Part shown: positions 21,902-33,238 of the stretch, piece after piece | Layout: each line of letters opens with the position of its first letter | Position numbering within the stretch: the first letter of the stretch is position 1 | The notes under the pieces: generated by a model | Told to the model about the DNA's origin: nothing | Databases searched by the model: none | The model's input: only the letters and a program-made list of their open reading frames with translations | Translations under genes and position numbers: made by a program | Source: Palaemon carinicauda | Taxonomy: Eukaryota; Arthropoda; Malacostraca; Decapoda; Palaemonidae | Direction: 5' to 3' | DNA length: 64,000 bases | Assembly: GCF_036898095.1 (NCBI RefSeq) | Contig: NC_090750.1 | Span: 90,915,934-90,979,933 of the forward strand

Positions 21902-21924
21902 TAGGTTAGGTTAGGTTAGGTGGG
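21902..21924. repeat. short TTAGG-type tract
   Basis: About three and a half TAGGT units. TTAGG is the arthropod telomere unit, but this tract is too short to mean much. Confidence 0.4.
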
Positions 21925-22412
21925 GAAGTTTAAGTTAGGTGTTCTTGTAGAGGATTTGATAAAGTCTTACGACTAACAAGAAAATGGGAAGAAAATTCCC
22001 AGTCCGGCACCAAAAAAGTCCTTTGTCAAAAGAGTCCGGCACCAAATAGTCTTATGCACGCGGGAGAAACTGGTCGTTGATATACAATGGCTCCAGACAA
22101 GTAAACGAATAATTAATATGAGTTCGCTGGCCAACATACTCGTAAATACTAATTATTTGGGTGACGACAGACGCAGATAGGAAGGAGTCTTATTTTATGC
22201 AAGCGGCTAGCCTGGACTGACCATAGTTTTAAAGTTCCTGATGTAATTTTAGATGTTTTAAAGTTTGGAAGACAAGAACTGTAGGGAAACTATTTTTTTC
22301 TATTATGTAGTATATTGTCCTCTTACAATTTACGTTTGTTCAAACCCCTTTCCTTTTCGTATAATTTCAATTAATTGTAGATACTGTATTGGGTTAAAAA
22401 AAATGCCATGTA

Positions 22413-22414
<2 letters not shown>

Positions 22415-22476
<62 letters not shown>
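22415..22476. repeat. (TA)n microsatellite
   Basis: Alternating TA for about 60 bases. The flanks at 21925-22414 and 22477-23930 are AT-rich and show no gene I can support. Confidence 0.95.
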
Positions 22477-22477
<1 letters not shown>

Positions 22478-24099
22478 CAAAATAGTCAAAACTACAATGA
22501 AATAAAACACAATAAGAACTTAAATTAACTTTCTAAGGTACGGCTAAAACCTACGATACCCTACATGATATAATTAATGATATAAAATTACAAGCACAGA
22601 AATGATCTAAATTAACCTGAAACTCATATATTCCATTCTGTATCTTAAATACAATCATATATAATTCAACTATTAAATTATGACTGATATTAAATAAGAA
22701 TAACCCGAACCACCAGCCAAACAAAAGCTTAAAGGGTCTCGTGAACTCAAGCTATATGTTTTGACGTCCCCACAGGTCTAAATATAATATAAAAATAACT
22801 TCGATGTCTCAATATCTTCTTGGTAGATTTATATTTCAAATACGACATGAATTAGCGATAAATGAGCTAAAGGAAACGTAAAAATTGGATAAACTTACAG
22901 ACATTGTTGCGCGGAGATTTGCTGCACCTCAGCCAATGTGGAACTTTGCGCGCGAAAAAGGTACAATAAAGACGGGTGCGGTTTCTACTAATTTTATTAG
23001 GTGGACAAGCATATTTTGCAGTTTATATGCTATCAAAAACCTTGCCAATATATTTTTATTATATTTCTTAACTAATAATAATAATAAACGGATTATGGAA
23101 ACGGAAAGCTCACATTACAGCAGAATAAAAGTATTTTTGTGACACAGAACAGTTCCTAATGAAGTTTTTTTTTGGGAGGGAAATCATGTAAAATAGATAT
23201 TTTATAACATAAATTTACTATTATATATAATTTTGCGTGTTATTTAAAGAAATAGAAATGATAGTTTAGTGAGTTAGTAAGGAATACTTATAAGAAACGC
23301 TACTGGTATATATGAGAGATATTTATATTATGATAAAATAACTCAGATCCAGTTTTTTACTACCCAATTCTAGCTATAATATTAATCAATAATTAAATAT
23401 TTCTTTTAATGAGACAAGGGAACCATTCTTTGGCTTTTACGTACATCTTTAACAAAGCTAACAACTCCTGTAAATCTTCTCGTCCCAAGCTTTTGTATCA
23501 CGTAGCATTAAGAATTATGTAAACTTTTCCTTTAATTGCATATGACCTATTCTATGAACCGATTATTCCACGCATATGTTAATTTTGACTGTATAATATG
23601 ATAAAATGTAACTATATTAAGATAGCATAAGACATTTCGACACGAACATTGACGGTGAAGAGCCCGCCATCTCCAATAAAATAGCTGGGGACGAGAGTAA
23701 GATTCGGGAGCGGCAAAGTTTGACAGCTGACAAACCCCAGAAATCATTATTATAACTAGATCTATAATAGATAAAGAGTTTGTGAGTACATATTCAATCC
23801 TGTAATCTCATAAATATAGAGGTTATCAAAATGAATTAATATGAAAGTAAGAGTTTAAGGCATAGGAAATTTCTCACTACTTATTCCCTCGCTCCCGATC
23901 AAGCAGCGGTCAGCAGGGTCCCCCTTCCGAATTCATCTCATAGCATACGTACGAAGAAGAAAAGAAGATAAAAGAAAACGTTCTGTTTGAGAAAGAAGGA
24001 ATAGAGAAGAGAAAAAGAATATACTTATCAGATGTGGAAAAAAGAGAAGAAAATAAAAGAATTAGAATAAAGAATAAAATCAAGGAGGTGCCGATGGAA

Positions 24100-24625
24100 A
24101 GGCGAATCCCTCCGCCCAACAACTGAACAGTGAACTGAACTGGAAAGTGCTGGAGCAAGAGCGTAGAAGAAATCTGCAGTAAATATGGGATGGAAGTTGA
24201 AGAAATAAGAAGTTGGGGGAAAAGGACCCTGAAAAAAGAAATCAAGAAAAGAATTATGAAGAAACTATTGAAGAAAAAAATTAAGATTTATTAAAGGAAA
24301 TGGCCCTCTGCCTTATATCAGAGAAATGTATCTGGATAAGGCATCCCTTGTGATGAAAGCAAGATTAAATATGCTCAACTTAAAAGCAAATTTCAGGGGA
24401 AAATATGATGACAATTTGTGTGACTTGTGCAAAGAGGAAGAAGACACTACTGAACATTTATCTTTATGCCCAAAATTAGGACAGCTAAAGAATGTAGAAA
24501 TAAGTTTAGGTACGCTGAAAAATCCTAGCAGGGACCTGGCTGCATTTATAGGTAGGGCAATGCATATAAAAGAAGAGTTTAAGAAGTCCAAACTGATTAC
24601 CACAACAGGTTGCCAAAACTGATGA
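24100..24625 (+). pseudogene. LINE ORF2 C-terminus with CxxC-H-C zinc motif
   Basis: The open part at 24326-24622 reads KARLNMLNLKANFRGKYDDN, then LCDLCKEEEDTTEHLSLCP. This is the C-terminal cysteine motif (CxxC, H, C) of many LINE reverse transcriptases. Upstream, other frames give related lysine-rich text (KYGMEVEEIRSWGKRTLKKE), so the copy is frameshifted. It ends about 100 bases before an AAT-tailed SINE. Confidence 0.7.
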
Positions 24626-24721
24626 TAGCAAGGTGTTATCCTATCCAATTTCAAGGTAGAAGGGAATAAAAGTAAAGATTGAGAACCTCATTATGATATT
24701 AATTTATTTAAGGCACATGTG

Positions 24722-25353
24722 GCACCAGCCACCCGTTGAGATACTACCACTAGAGAGTTATGGGGTCCTTTGACTGGCCAGACAGTACTACATTGGATCC
24801 TTCTCTCTGGTTACGGTTCACTTTCCCCTTGCCTACACATACACCGAATAGTCTGGCCTATTCCATACAGATTCTCCTCTGTCCTCATACACCTGACAAC
24901 ACTGTGATTACTAGACAATTCTTCTTCACCCAAGGGGTTAACTACTGCACTGTAATTGTTCAGTGGCTACTTTCCTCTTGGTAAGGGTAGAAGAGACTCT
25001 TTAGCTATGGTAAGCAGCTCTTCTAGGAGAAGGACACTCCAAAATCAAACCATTGTTCTCTATTCTTGGGTAGTGCCATAGCCTCTGTACCATGGTCTTA
25101 CACTGCCTTGGGTTAGAGTTCTCTTGCTTGAGGGTACACTTGGGCACACTTTTCTATCTAGTTTCTCTTCCTCTTGTTCTGTTAAAGTTTTTATAGTTTA
25201 AATGGGAAATATTTATTTTAATATTGTTACTATTCCTAAAATATTCTATTTTTCCTTATTTCCTTATTTCCTTTCCTCACTGGGCTATTTTCCCTGTTGG
25301 GGCCCCTGGGCTTATAGCATCCTGCTTTTCCAACTAGGGTTGTAGCTTAGCAT

Positions 25354-25387
<34 letters not shown>

Positions 25388-25400
25388 TAATAAGAATAAG
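24722..25400 (+). repeat. AAT-tailed SINE, full-length copy
   Basis: Begins GGCACCAGCCACCCGTTGAG, passes TACACATACACCGAATAGTC and ends with GGGCTTATAGCATCCTGCTT, CCAACTAGGGTTGTAGCTTA and (AAT)n. The same head is at 43079 and, inverted, at 47450. The last ~150 bases are shared with the LINE ends at 26000, 38000 and 63700. Confidence 0.85.
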
Positions 25401-25699
25401 CTTAGAAGCTTTGCACCTATCTATAAAGAGATAGAGTGCCCGCAAACTTATTTTGCGGAGTGAGCAGTAAGGAGCCAGGAACCAGGAACCAGGATATGCC
25501 CAACTAAACAGATGCGCGTTATTAATAGTTCTACAATCTATAAAAAAATGTAAAAATGAAGAAGTTCAAATTAAAATCTTGTGTGCCCTACTTCTTTACA
25601 TAAGAGAAAATGGTTAGGCGGACATTTTACTACATGAATAGGTGATGCAAAAAAATAAATGTAGTGGTCATATTATTAGACACTGCCCAATGAAATTGC

Positions 25700-26055
25700 T
25701 ACTCATATAGACTTTCCTGACAAGGTACATATGGATATACTCAAGACTACACAGTATTCTAGTAATTTCATTCCAGATGTGACCAGATTGTGGAATGATC
25801 TTCCTAATCGGTTAGTTGAATTGGTAGAACTTCAAAAGTTCAAACTTGCAGCAAATGTTTTCATGCTGAACAGGGCGGCATAAGTTCTTTTTATAGTTTA
25901 CATATGAAAGATCTATTTTAATGTTGTTACTGTTCTTCAAATATTTTATTTAAATTGATCATTACTTCTCATATAGTTTATTTATTTAATTTCCTTCCCC
26001 CACAGGGCTATTTTTTCCTACTTTTCCAACTAGGGTTATAGCTTAGCTAATAATG

Positions 26056-26098
<43 letters not shown>

Positions 26099-26222
26099 TA
26101 ATAATAATAATAATAATAATGATAATAATAACAATGACAATAACAATAACTATAAATATAACTATAACTATAACTATAGCTATAACTATAATAATAATAA
26201 TAATAACAATAATAATAATAAT
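25700..26222 (+). pseudogene. 3' end of LINE that shares the AAT tail
   Basis: The translated end reads LWNDLPNRLVELVELQKFKL, then AANVFMLNRAA and a stop (about 25785-25882). The 3' untranslated tail follows with GGGCTATTTT, CCAACTAGGG and a long AAT array from 26044. The LWN.LP....FK form is typical of the C-terminus of CR1/jockey-like reverse transcriptases. 5'-truncated. Confidence 0.75.
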
Positions 26223-26384
26223 TGATGGAGTACCTGCAATAAGATATGTTTTCCCATGGCGGGCAGGCGCCAAGGGAGTGGCACTGTGCCGGTTGCAGAG
26301 AGCAACCGAGTCAGTCTGTATCTGAGGACGCATTAAACTACATGTCTCCACCATCGTGTGTCTCTTGTCCTACCTTGACATCCA
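26223..26384 (+). repeat. Gypsy 5' LTR (162 bp)
   Basis: TGATGGAGTACCTGCAATAA to TACCTTGACATCCA. I see no difference from the 3' LTR, which points to recent insertion. Confidence 0.95.
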
Positions 26385-26524
26385 ATATGGCGCAGTGATT
26401 CTCAAGGACCAACGTGACCCTCACCATGCCCTTCCAGCGCCGCTCAATGCAGTCCACCCCAAGGGCCGCACGCCCCGTCGTCCCCCGTGGGCTTGTCCCT
26501 GCCTTGTAAGAAGCCAGGCAAGCC

Positions 26525-28966
26525 ATGGCGGCACAGCAACATATGATCAACGTTCTCCGTGACCGGCTTACGACACATGCTACCCCTGCACCTCGTGTCC
26601 CCGCATCTGCAGCCCCGGAGAAGTGCGAAATTGAGCTGAAGCCCGCCGCATTCAGGTCCTGGAGGAGGTCGATGGAATGCTGGATCGAACTGTGCAGACT
26701 ACCGCCCCACGAGGTCGTCCACCACATCAGGCTATACTGCACACCCCCTCTGCAACGGGCGCTGGATGCCAGATTCACATCACAGGAATGGAGCAACCTC
26801 ACCGCTACGGAAGCCATGGACTTTATTCGAGATATTGTGTTGCGTTCTACAAACCGTGCTGTGTTATGGTCGGAGTTTTTTAACGCGGTACAAGGCCCAG
26901 GAGAAAGTGTCAGTGATTACTTTTTAAAGTGTTCTCAGAAGGCCACCGATTGCAATTTCCAGTGCCCTCAGTGTCAGTGTAATCTGACTGAATATATGTT
27001 ATTACCCAAGTTAATGGTGGGCCTAAGCGATGAGGCTATGCGTCGCCATGTATACCAGTGTAGCAATGACATCAATAGTGTTAGTGCCCTTAGGGCCAAG
27101 TGCTGTGCCTACGAGGCGGCCCGCGTCGACGCCGCTGCGCGCCAATGCAACTGGAGGGAATCTGCTTGTGCAGCTGGCAGCGAAACACCCGAGGCAGATC
27201 ATCCGAGTGCAACTGTCGCTGGCACAGGTAGGGGTCCCCCACCCCCTTCCTGCGGGAACTGCGGTGGGCGCCATGCCTCTGGTAGAGCTTCATGCCCCGC
27301 TAAATCCGTCATATGCAACGGGTGCCACAAGCAGGGCCACTATTACAGATGCTGCAGGAAGTCACAGGCAAAATCGGCAGGATCCCCGACAGATGTGGCT
27401 AGTGCTACGTCTAGCGCTGTGCTTGTTGCAGGCGCCAACCTCGCCCACCACCCAGTAGTGAAGGTGACAGTCGTTCACAACGATACAGGAGTACGAGTGC
27501 CAGTCACCGCCGTGGCGGACACTGGGGCACAGGTATGTGTGGCTGGGCCCTCCTTGCTATCGCACCTCCAAGTCCGCCCAGCAGCTCTTACACCCCGGGC
27601 TGGTTTGCGGGATGTGGCAAACCTTCCCCTGAAGTGCCTTGGATCTGCCGTGTGCCACGTCACCCTGCAAGGTCGCACCACGGAGCAGGACGTGTACTTC
27701 GTGCAGTCGGCAAAGCACCTCTTCCTGTCGTTGGACGCTTGCAAGGATTTAACGCTGATACCCAAGGAGTTCCCCCATCCCTCCCCCGCGGTGGCACACG
27801 TGAGCCTGTTCGATGGCACAGCCAGGCGGGCCGCCCAGGTACCACCCCGACCTGCCGAGGTGCCCATGCCGCCCCAGGAGGAACATGCGGCCAGGTTGGA
27901 AGCCTGGCTCCTGCAACATTTCGCTACGACGACAGCCAGGAAGCCACTGCCAGTGATGCAGGGGAAACCGCACCGTATCCACCTGCTCCCAGGAACTACG
28001 CCTTACGCATGCCATACCCCAGCATCAATGCCGAAACACTGGGAAGAGGAAGTGAAGGCCCAGCTCGAAGAAGATGTCGCCCGTGGCGTCATAGAACCGG
28101 TACCCGCTGGGCAGCCAACTGAATGGTGCGCCCGTATGGTGGTCGTCGCCAAGAAGTCAGGACAGCCACGCTGTACAGTCGACTATCAGCGCCTCAACGC
28201 ATCTTGCCTACGGGAGACACATCACACCCCCGCCCCATTCGACATGGTGTCCGGGGTTCCTAAGCACACGTTCAAGACTGTGGCGGACGCGTACTGGGGA
28301 TACCACCAGGTGGAGTTAGACGAAGAAAGTCGCGATCTAACCACATTCATTACCCCCTGGGGAAGGTTTCGTTACCGTCGTACACCCATGGGGCACTGCT
28401 CTGCCGGCGATGCGTATACCAGACGATTTGACGACGCCATCCAGGACATCCAGAGGAAATACAAGTGCGTGGACGACACCTTACTCTACGACGACAACAT
28501 CGAAGGGGCCTTCTGGCATGCCTACGACTTCCTCGAAACATGCGCAGCCAAGGGTATTACGCTTAAGCCGGAGAAATTCCAATTCGCCAGAAGGGAAGTA
28601 GACTTCGTGGGCTTCAACCTGGGCTGGGAGGCCTACAAGCCAACAGAGGAACGTTTGGCGGCCATCAAGAACTTCCCGATGCCACGCCAGCCCTCTATCA
28701 CCGACATAAGGGCTTGGTACGGATTTGTCAACCAGCTGGCGCCATTCCTCGCAACAGCCCCTATCATGAACCCGTTCAGGGAGCTCCTCAAAAAACCAAC
28801 TGGGAAGGCAGTGTACTGGGACGAGGCACTCCGCACCAAATTTCATCATGCCCAAGACATGATATGCCAACTAGCGAAGGACGGACTGGCCTACTACGAC
28901 AGGAGCTGCCCCACAGCAGCGATCACCGACTGGAGCAAAGAAGGCATAGGGTTTGTAATCCTTTAA
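26525..28966 (+). CDS. Gypsy gag-protease-reverse transcriptase, ends at a premature stop
   Basis: The frame has 813 codons from an ATG in good context (GCCATGG). A Gag-like part covers residues 1-240. Cysteine-rich motifs at about 243-277 include CNGCHKQGHYYRCC, a CCHC-type knuckle for RNA binding. The aspartic protease DTG is at about 332-334. RT runs from about 500, with VADAYWGYHQV (about 586-596), TPWGRFRY and the catalytic CVDDTLLYD at about 648, where Cys takes the place of the usual Tyr/Phe. The RNase H start ITDWS is near 804. A TAA stops the frame at 28964-28966, inside RNase H. Coding resumes in the same frame afterwards, so a single substitution explains the stop. Gag and Pol appear fused in one frame. 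Confidence 0.9.
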   Translation: MAAQQHMINVLRDRLTTHATPAPRVPASAAPEKCEIELKPAAFRSWRRSMECWIELCRLPPHEVVHHIRLYCTPPLQRALDARFTSQEWSNLTATEAMDFIRDIVLRSTNRAVLWSEFFNAVQGPGESVSDYFLKCSQKATDCNFQCPQCQCNLTEYMLLPKLMVGLSDEAMRRHVYQCSNDINSVSALRAKCCAYEAARVDAAARQCNWRESACAAGSETPEADHPSATVAGTGRGPPPPSCGNCGGRHASGRASCPAKSVICNGCHKQGHYYRCCRKSQAKSAGSPTDVASATSSAVLVAGANLAHHPVVKVTVVHNDTGVRVPVTAVADTGAQVCVAGPSLLSHLQVRPAALTPRAGLRDVANLPLKCLGSAVCHVTLQGRTTEQDVYFVQSAKHLFLSLDACKDLTLIPKEFPHPSPAVAHVSLFDGTARRAAQVPPRPAEVPMPPQEEHAARLEAWLLQHFATTTARKPLPVMQGKPHRIHLLPGTTPYACHTPASMPKHWEEEVKAQLEEDVARGVIEPVPAGQPTEWCARMVVVAKKSGQPRCTVDYQRLNASCLRETHHTPAPFDMVSGVPKHTFKTVADAYWGYHQVELDEESRDLTTFITPWGRFRYRRTPMGHCSAGDAYTRRFDDAIQDIQRKYKCVDDTLLYDDNIEGAFWHAYDFLETCAAKGITLKPEKFQFARREVDFVGFNLGWEAYKPTEERLAAIKNFPMPRQPSITDIRAWYGFVNQLAPFLATAPIMNPFRELLKKPTGKAVYWDEALRTKFHHAQDMICQLAKDGLAYYDRSCPTAAITDWSKEGIGFVIL

Positions 28967-30388
28967 CAGTACTGCTCATGCAGCTCCGCCAATACGCCCT
29001 TTTGCTGCACGGGTGGGTGGCGCCTGGCACTATGCGGCAGCCGCCATCTCACCGCCGCTGAAGCTGGCTACGCTGCTGTGGAGGGGGAGGCCCTTGCGGT
29101 AGCCTGGTGTCTCCAGAAGGCGAGGCTGTTCTTGCTGGGGTGCCCCAACCTCACCGTTGTGACGGACCACCGCCCGTTAACCAAGTTACTGGGGGATCGT
29201 GCCCTCACGGAAATCTCGAACCCCCGCCTTTTCAGGCAGAAGGAGAGAACTCTGCAGTACCGATTCAGGGTCAAGTACCTGCCAGGGAAGCGTAACAGCG
29301 CGGCGGACTTCCTGTCCCGATACCCCGCCTTAAAAGCCGATCCCAGCGCCTACGACATGGACCTCGACGAAGACCTCACCGACACCATGGCGGCCGCCGT
29401 CGTGGCAGCAGTGGAGCACGACAGCTGTGTCGTGGACGAGGCGAGAGTTAGGCACGCCGCTGTCATCGACCCCGTGTACCAGCTGCTCATGGCCAGGGTC
29501 CTGGCCGGGGACTGGGCCGATAGGAAGTCCCAGGAAATTGCGTGCCTTCGGCCCTTTTACAGTGTCAGGGAGAGGCTGGCCGTTATCCAAGACTTGGTGA
29601 CATATACGTTCGAACAGGGCAATGTTCGCCTAGTTATCCCGGAGCCTCTCCGTCAGCAGGTGGCTGCCAACCTACACGCGGGGCACCAAGGCCTGGACTC
29701 GATGCAACGACGAGCGCGCCAGACGGTGTAATGGCCTGGACTCGAGGGGGACCTGCAGTATCACCGATCCTCGTGTGAAGAATGCGATGTACACGCACCA
29801 TCTCAGGCCGCGGAGGAACTCATTATCACGCCGCCCCCAGAGTACCCCTTCCAGATGATGGTTGCAGATATGTTCCAGCACGACGGACACTCGTACATGG
29901 CCTACGCAGACAGGCTCACAGGGTGGCTGGAGCTGGCCCACTTCCCCCACGGAACCTCCTCCTCCCACATCAAGACTCAGCTACGTCGCTACTTCGCCAG
30001 ATGGGGGGCCCCGGAGCAAATTTCCACGGACGGTGGCACCAATCTGGCAAGTGAGGAAATGGGGGAATTTTTCAAGTTATGGGGCGTGTCAGTGCGTCTA
30101 TCATCCGCCCAGTACCCGCAGTCCAATGGCAGGGCAGAGGCCGCAGTCAAGATCGGGAAGCGGATAATAATGGCGAACACGGGCAGCAGCGGCACCCTTG
30201 ACACGGACAAGTCCTCTATGGCTATCCTGCAGTACCTCAACAACCCCCTCCGCGGAATAAACAAGTCACCCGCCCAGATGGCAGCGGGCAGGCAGCTCCG
30301 AGATGGCGTACCTACGGCTCGCTGGCACCTCACGGTAGACAAACACTGGGGGGGCAACCTTACGGCAGAGAGAACGTCAGATGGCTGA
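28967..30388 (+). pseudogene. Gypsy RNase H - integrase, interrupted by one stop
   Basis: This is the same frame as the upstream gag-RT. RNase H continues (EGEALAVAWCLQKARLFLLG, VVTDHRPL, RNSAADFLSR). A TAA lies at 29729-29731, within the H/C zinc domain of integrase (HAGHQGLDSMQRRARQTV before it, CEEC after it). The integrase core follows with acidic residues in context VADMFQHDG, ISTDGGTN and YPQSNGRAEAA (the D, D and E). The frame ends at 30388, after a run of seven G at about 30351, a likely frameshift site. With two stops and the shift, this copy cannot make a full polyprotein. Confidence 0.88.
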
Positions 30389-30761
30389 CAGTGGTGCCGC
30401 CCTCACCAGGACTGGACCGTCCAGAAAGCTTCCAGCCATCAACCCGGGATCCCAAGTACGAGTGCAAAATCAGGCCACTAAGCTGTGGGACCGCACCGGT
30501 ACCGTGGAGGAAACGCTCCCATACCGACAGTACCTAGTCAAGCTAGACGGCAGTGGGCGCCTCTCCCTCCGTAACAGGAAGCACCTGCGTCTCACATCAT
30601 CGGGGCCTCAGCCTGGGCAGGCCACACCTGCTACGCATCCAGCCACGCCCACGCCCGAGCAGCTACCAGGCAGTCACCCTACGCCCAGCCCACATGCAGC
30701 ACGGAAGCCACGCCCATCACGGCGCACTAGAAGGCCTGCGTGGATGGATGACTACATGTGA
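30381..30761 (+). CDS. Gypsy integrase C-terminal part, shifted frame
   Basis: A 126-codon frame contains GSQVRVQNQATKLWDRTGTV and GRLSLRNRKHLRL. This is the basic GPY/F-like or small-barrel C-terminal module that follows the integrase core in Gypsy elements. It then runs into a Pro/Ser/Thr-rich tail. It is in a different frame from the core, so it is probably separated by a small indel. Not an independent gene. Confidence 0.75.
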   Translation: MADSGAALTRTGPSRKLPAINPGSQVRVQNQATKLWDRTGTVEETLPYRQYLVKLDGSGRLSLRNRKHLRLTSSGPQPGQATPATHPATPTPEQLPGSHPTPSPHAARKPRPSRRTRRPAWMDDYM

Positions 30762-30993
30762 TCATCGTACATTACAGCGGCACCTGCATATATTTTTTTT
30801 CTTTTATTGCCTTTGCTTTTCATATTATTCTATGAACATGTATTACCCGCACATTGTGTTTTGCATTCCTGACAGCTATGTACCTGTCTTCCTATTCTTG
30901 CACATGCACCCAATTTAATCCATGTATATCCATGCATTATTTTTTTATCATTGCCTCTCCATGTATACCCATGTATTAATCTCGGGGGGGGGG
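30762..30993. other. Gypsy 3' untranslated part with polypurine tract
   Basis: T-rich then mixed sequence, ending CTCGGGGGGGGGG before the 3' LTR. Confidence 0.7.
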
Positions 30994-31154
30994 TGATGGA
31001 GTACCTGCAATAAGATATGTTTTCCCATGGCGGGCAGGCGCCAAGGGAGTGGCACTGTGCCGGTTGCAGAGAGCAACCGAGTCAGTCTGTATCTGAGGAC
31101 GCATTAAACTACATGTCTCCACCATCGTGTGTCTCTTGTCCTACCTTGACATCC

Positions 31155-31155
<1 letters not shown>
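30994..31155 (+). repeat. Gypsy 3' LTR (162 bp)
   Basis: Identical by eye to 26223-26384. It is preceded by a G-rich polypurine tract. Confidence 0.95.

Positions 31156-31219
<64 letters not shown>
31156..31219. repeat. (AAT)n, continuation of the LINE tail
   Basis: About 21 AAT units. By position it is the other side of the Gypsy insertion site. Confidence 0.9.
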
Positions 31220-31220
<1 letters not shown>

Positions 31221-31639
31221 CTCTCGTTTATAGTTACAGTGACAGAGATTAGGCAATTGGTCGTTTTAATAACTGAATGCTCCCTTGGCTATTGACACAG
31301 TTGATCGTAAAAAAAATATGATACTCATTACGATAATCTCCGAGGCCGAATTGTGAAAATGTTAGGCCGGAATGATAATGAAATATAATAGAATATGGTG
31401 TTAGCGGTTATATGATGACAGACGCATATCTGAATATAAAATGTCCCTTATAGTATGTAAGGATAAAAATATCTAGAAGAAAATAAGATTAAAAAAAATT
31501 AAAGACCAGAATACTTCAAATTGTATATTGAAAAGGACTTCTATCATTTTATTTCTTTGGAAAACGAAAAACGTATAATTGTACTTGTACTTTGAGGATA
31601 ACCCTTTGCAACGGCTCCTTTATTCTTTTCTTTATATGG

Positions 31640-32053
31640 TATTGTCGTTTGTCACTTGATGTCTTGTTTTATTATTTTTTCTTATTTTCCACAGTTCTTG
31701 GATAAGATTTTTTCTGCTTTCTATTTCTTTTTTATCACAATTCTTGAAACAAAGAATGTCCGCTATTATTTCACGTTCATTTTCAATATATGGTCGATGT
31801 CATAGTGTGCAGTTATTTCTTGTTTCCTTTTACATCTCGCAGTGTAATATAAAGTGTTCCATGTTTCTTCTTCATGGCCACACATACATTTTGTATCTTT
31901 ATTTTTGCATCTGCCTCTACAATTTAGATCTATAATAGACACCCATAGAATAATAAGAGAAAATGAAGAGAGGGTATTCATAGAAAACGGTACTAAGAGA
32001 TTTGACTCTATACTACGAAAATATAACTTCTCCAAATTTTTCCCAATTGACAA
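31640..32053 (-). pseudogene. LINE ORF2 C-terminus, decayed
   Basis: Minus-strand text CMCGHEEET at about 31880, followed after a frameshift by MEHFILHCEM, is the zinc-like end motif C-x-C-G-HEEE-x-EH-C of LINE reverse transcriptases. Flanks at 31220-31640 and 32054-33238 contain no gene I can support. 32640-32815 has the look of another dispersed repeat. Confidence 0.6.
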
Positions 32054-33238
32054 GGGTGGTTATATGATTGAATAATTGATTGATTTAATGATAAATGAAT
32101 TTAAGATAAAGGTAGAATCTTCCTATTTAATAGCTTCTTAGTTAATAGTTTGCGATAAAGCTTCAATGAAAACATAACAGGCATGATAATATGTGTTATT
32201 CATCCAACAACATAAGATTATTTCTTGTCTTAATTTTCTCCTTATCAACAGCGCAGCAAGTAATTCATCAGCACTTCTTTAGTTAATGAGTTTTTACCTG
32301 TAAATGTTGCATTTTATATGGCAAAGAACAAACTCTAGATTTTCTGCACACACATCTAACTATATGTTAAACTAATATAGCTTATTTTACAACAAGGAAC
32401 ATGTACTTTTTTTTATACCAGATTTTCTAGCACTCACACCACTGTCACTAATATGAGATCAAAATATTTAATCTGGGCAGCTATAACCTAATGTTTATAT
32501 GCAAATTTAACCTATAGCAGTAGTTGAAGCACATCTCTTGCTCATTCTAGTGTGTATATGATTACCCTTTCGTAGATACATTTTCTTTGCCTAAATACCT
32601 ATTTTCGATATACAAGGATGAATTTATGTTCTTACTCCCTCAGCTCCACGGTGTTTGTTCACCGACCTGGTGGGCAATCATCCCACCAAATTTCACGAGA
32701 TTCGTTCAAATGGATTTTGAGTTAAGGGAATCACAAACATACAGACATAAAAACAAATAAATGTACGCCTATCAAAACACAACTTTCGCTACGACGAAGT
32801 ATGCTGAGGTAATAACAGGAAAACATTTGAGAAAATGCTTGGTATTCCTTTTCCAAATATGACTGAAATGATTGAGAAGGAGTATCCGTACTTAAGTCTT
32901 ATTTCGAACATTATTAAGAAAAGCTTCGGGGCAAAAAGTCAGGAAAAAAATATTTTCTAACGAAAACTTATTCCAATAAAGGCGTTGATACGCCTTCAGA
33001 TGATAGTTCGAAGTCTAATGCTAGAATAGAAGAGAGGAAAATATATAAAAAAGGAAAATATACATAGAAAAAAAGAGTAAGAGATTGAATAGAAGAGGAA
33101 ATGACAGAGATAAGATAACGAACCAGTATTTGTAAGTTTAAACTGTTATCGGCGTTATCTGTCTTTATTTCCGAAAGACTCGCTGAGATTAGCTCAGTCA
33201 TCTTCACTAAGTGAGAGTGTGTCGTCGCTCTATAAAAT

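Larger units (their letters stand above)
26223..31155 (+). mobile_element. Ty3/Gypsy LTR retrotransposon
   Basis: The 4.93 kb element has identical short LTRs (26223-26384 and 30994-31155) that start TG and end CA. A TGGCGC tract at 26388 is a candidate primer-binding site and a run of ten G at 30984-30993 a polypurine tract. The order is gag, protease, RT, RNase H, integrase, the Ty3/Gypsy order. There is no envelope frame. It is inserted in the AAT tail of a LINE; AAT continues at 31156-31219, which blurs the target duplication. Confidence 0.95.

Noticed and set aside
21902..21924. Interstitial telomere
   Set aside because: Only about three and a half TTAGG-like units, which can arise by chance in this kind of sequence.
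23910..24245. 111-codon minus-strand membrane-like protein
   Set aside because: It is antisense to an A-rich, lysine-coding LINE end on the plus strand.
26388..26405. Assignment of a specific primer tRNA for the Gypsy element
   Set aside because: TGGCGC fits the start of a primer-binding site, but the following bases cannot be matched to a tRNA by eye.
32968..33207. 79-codon minus-strand frame
   Set aside because: Hydrophobic and short, no start context or splice sites, next to a tandem array. Cannot be supported.
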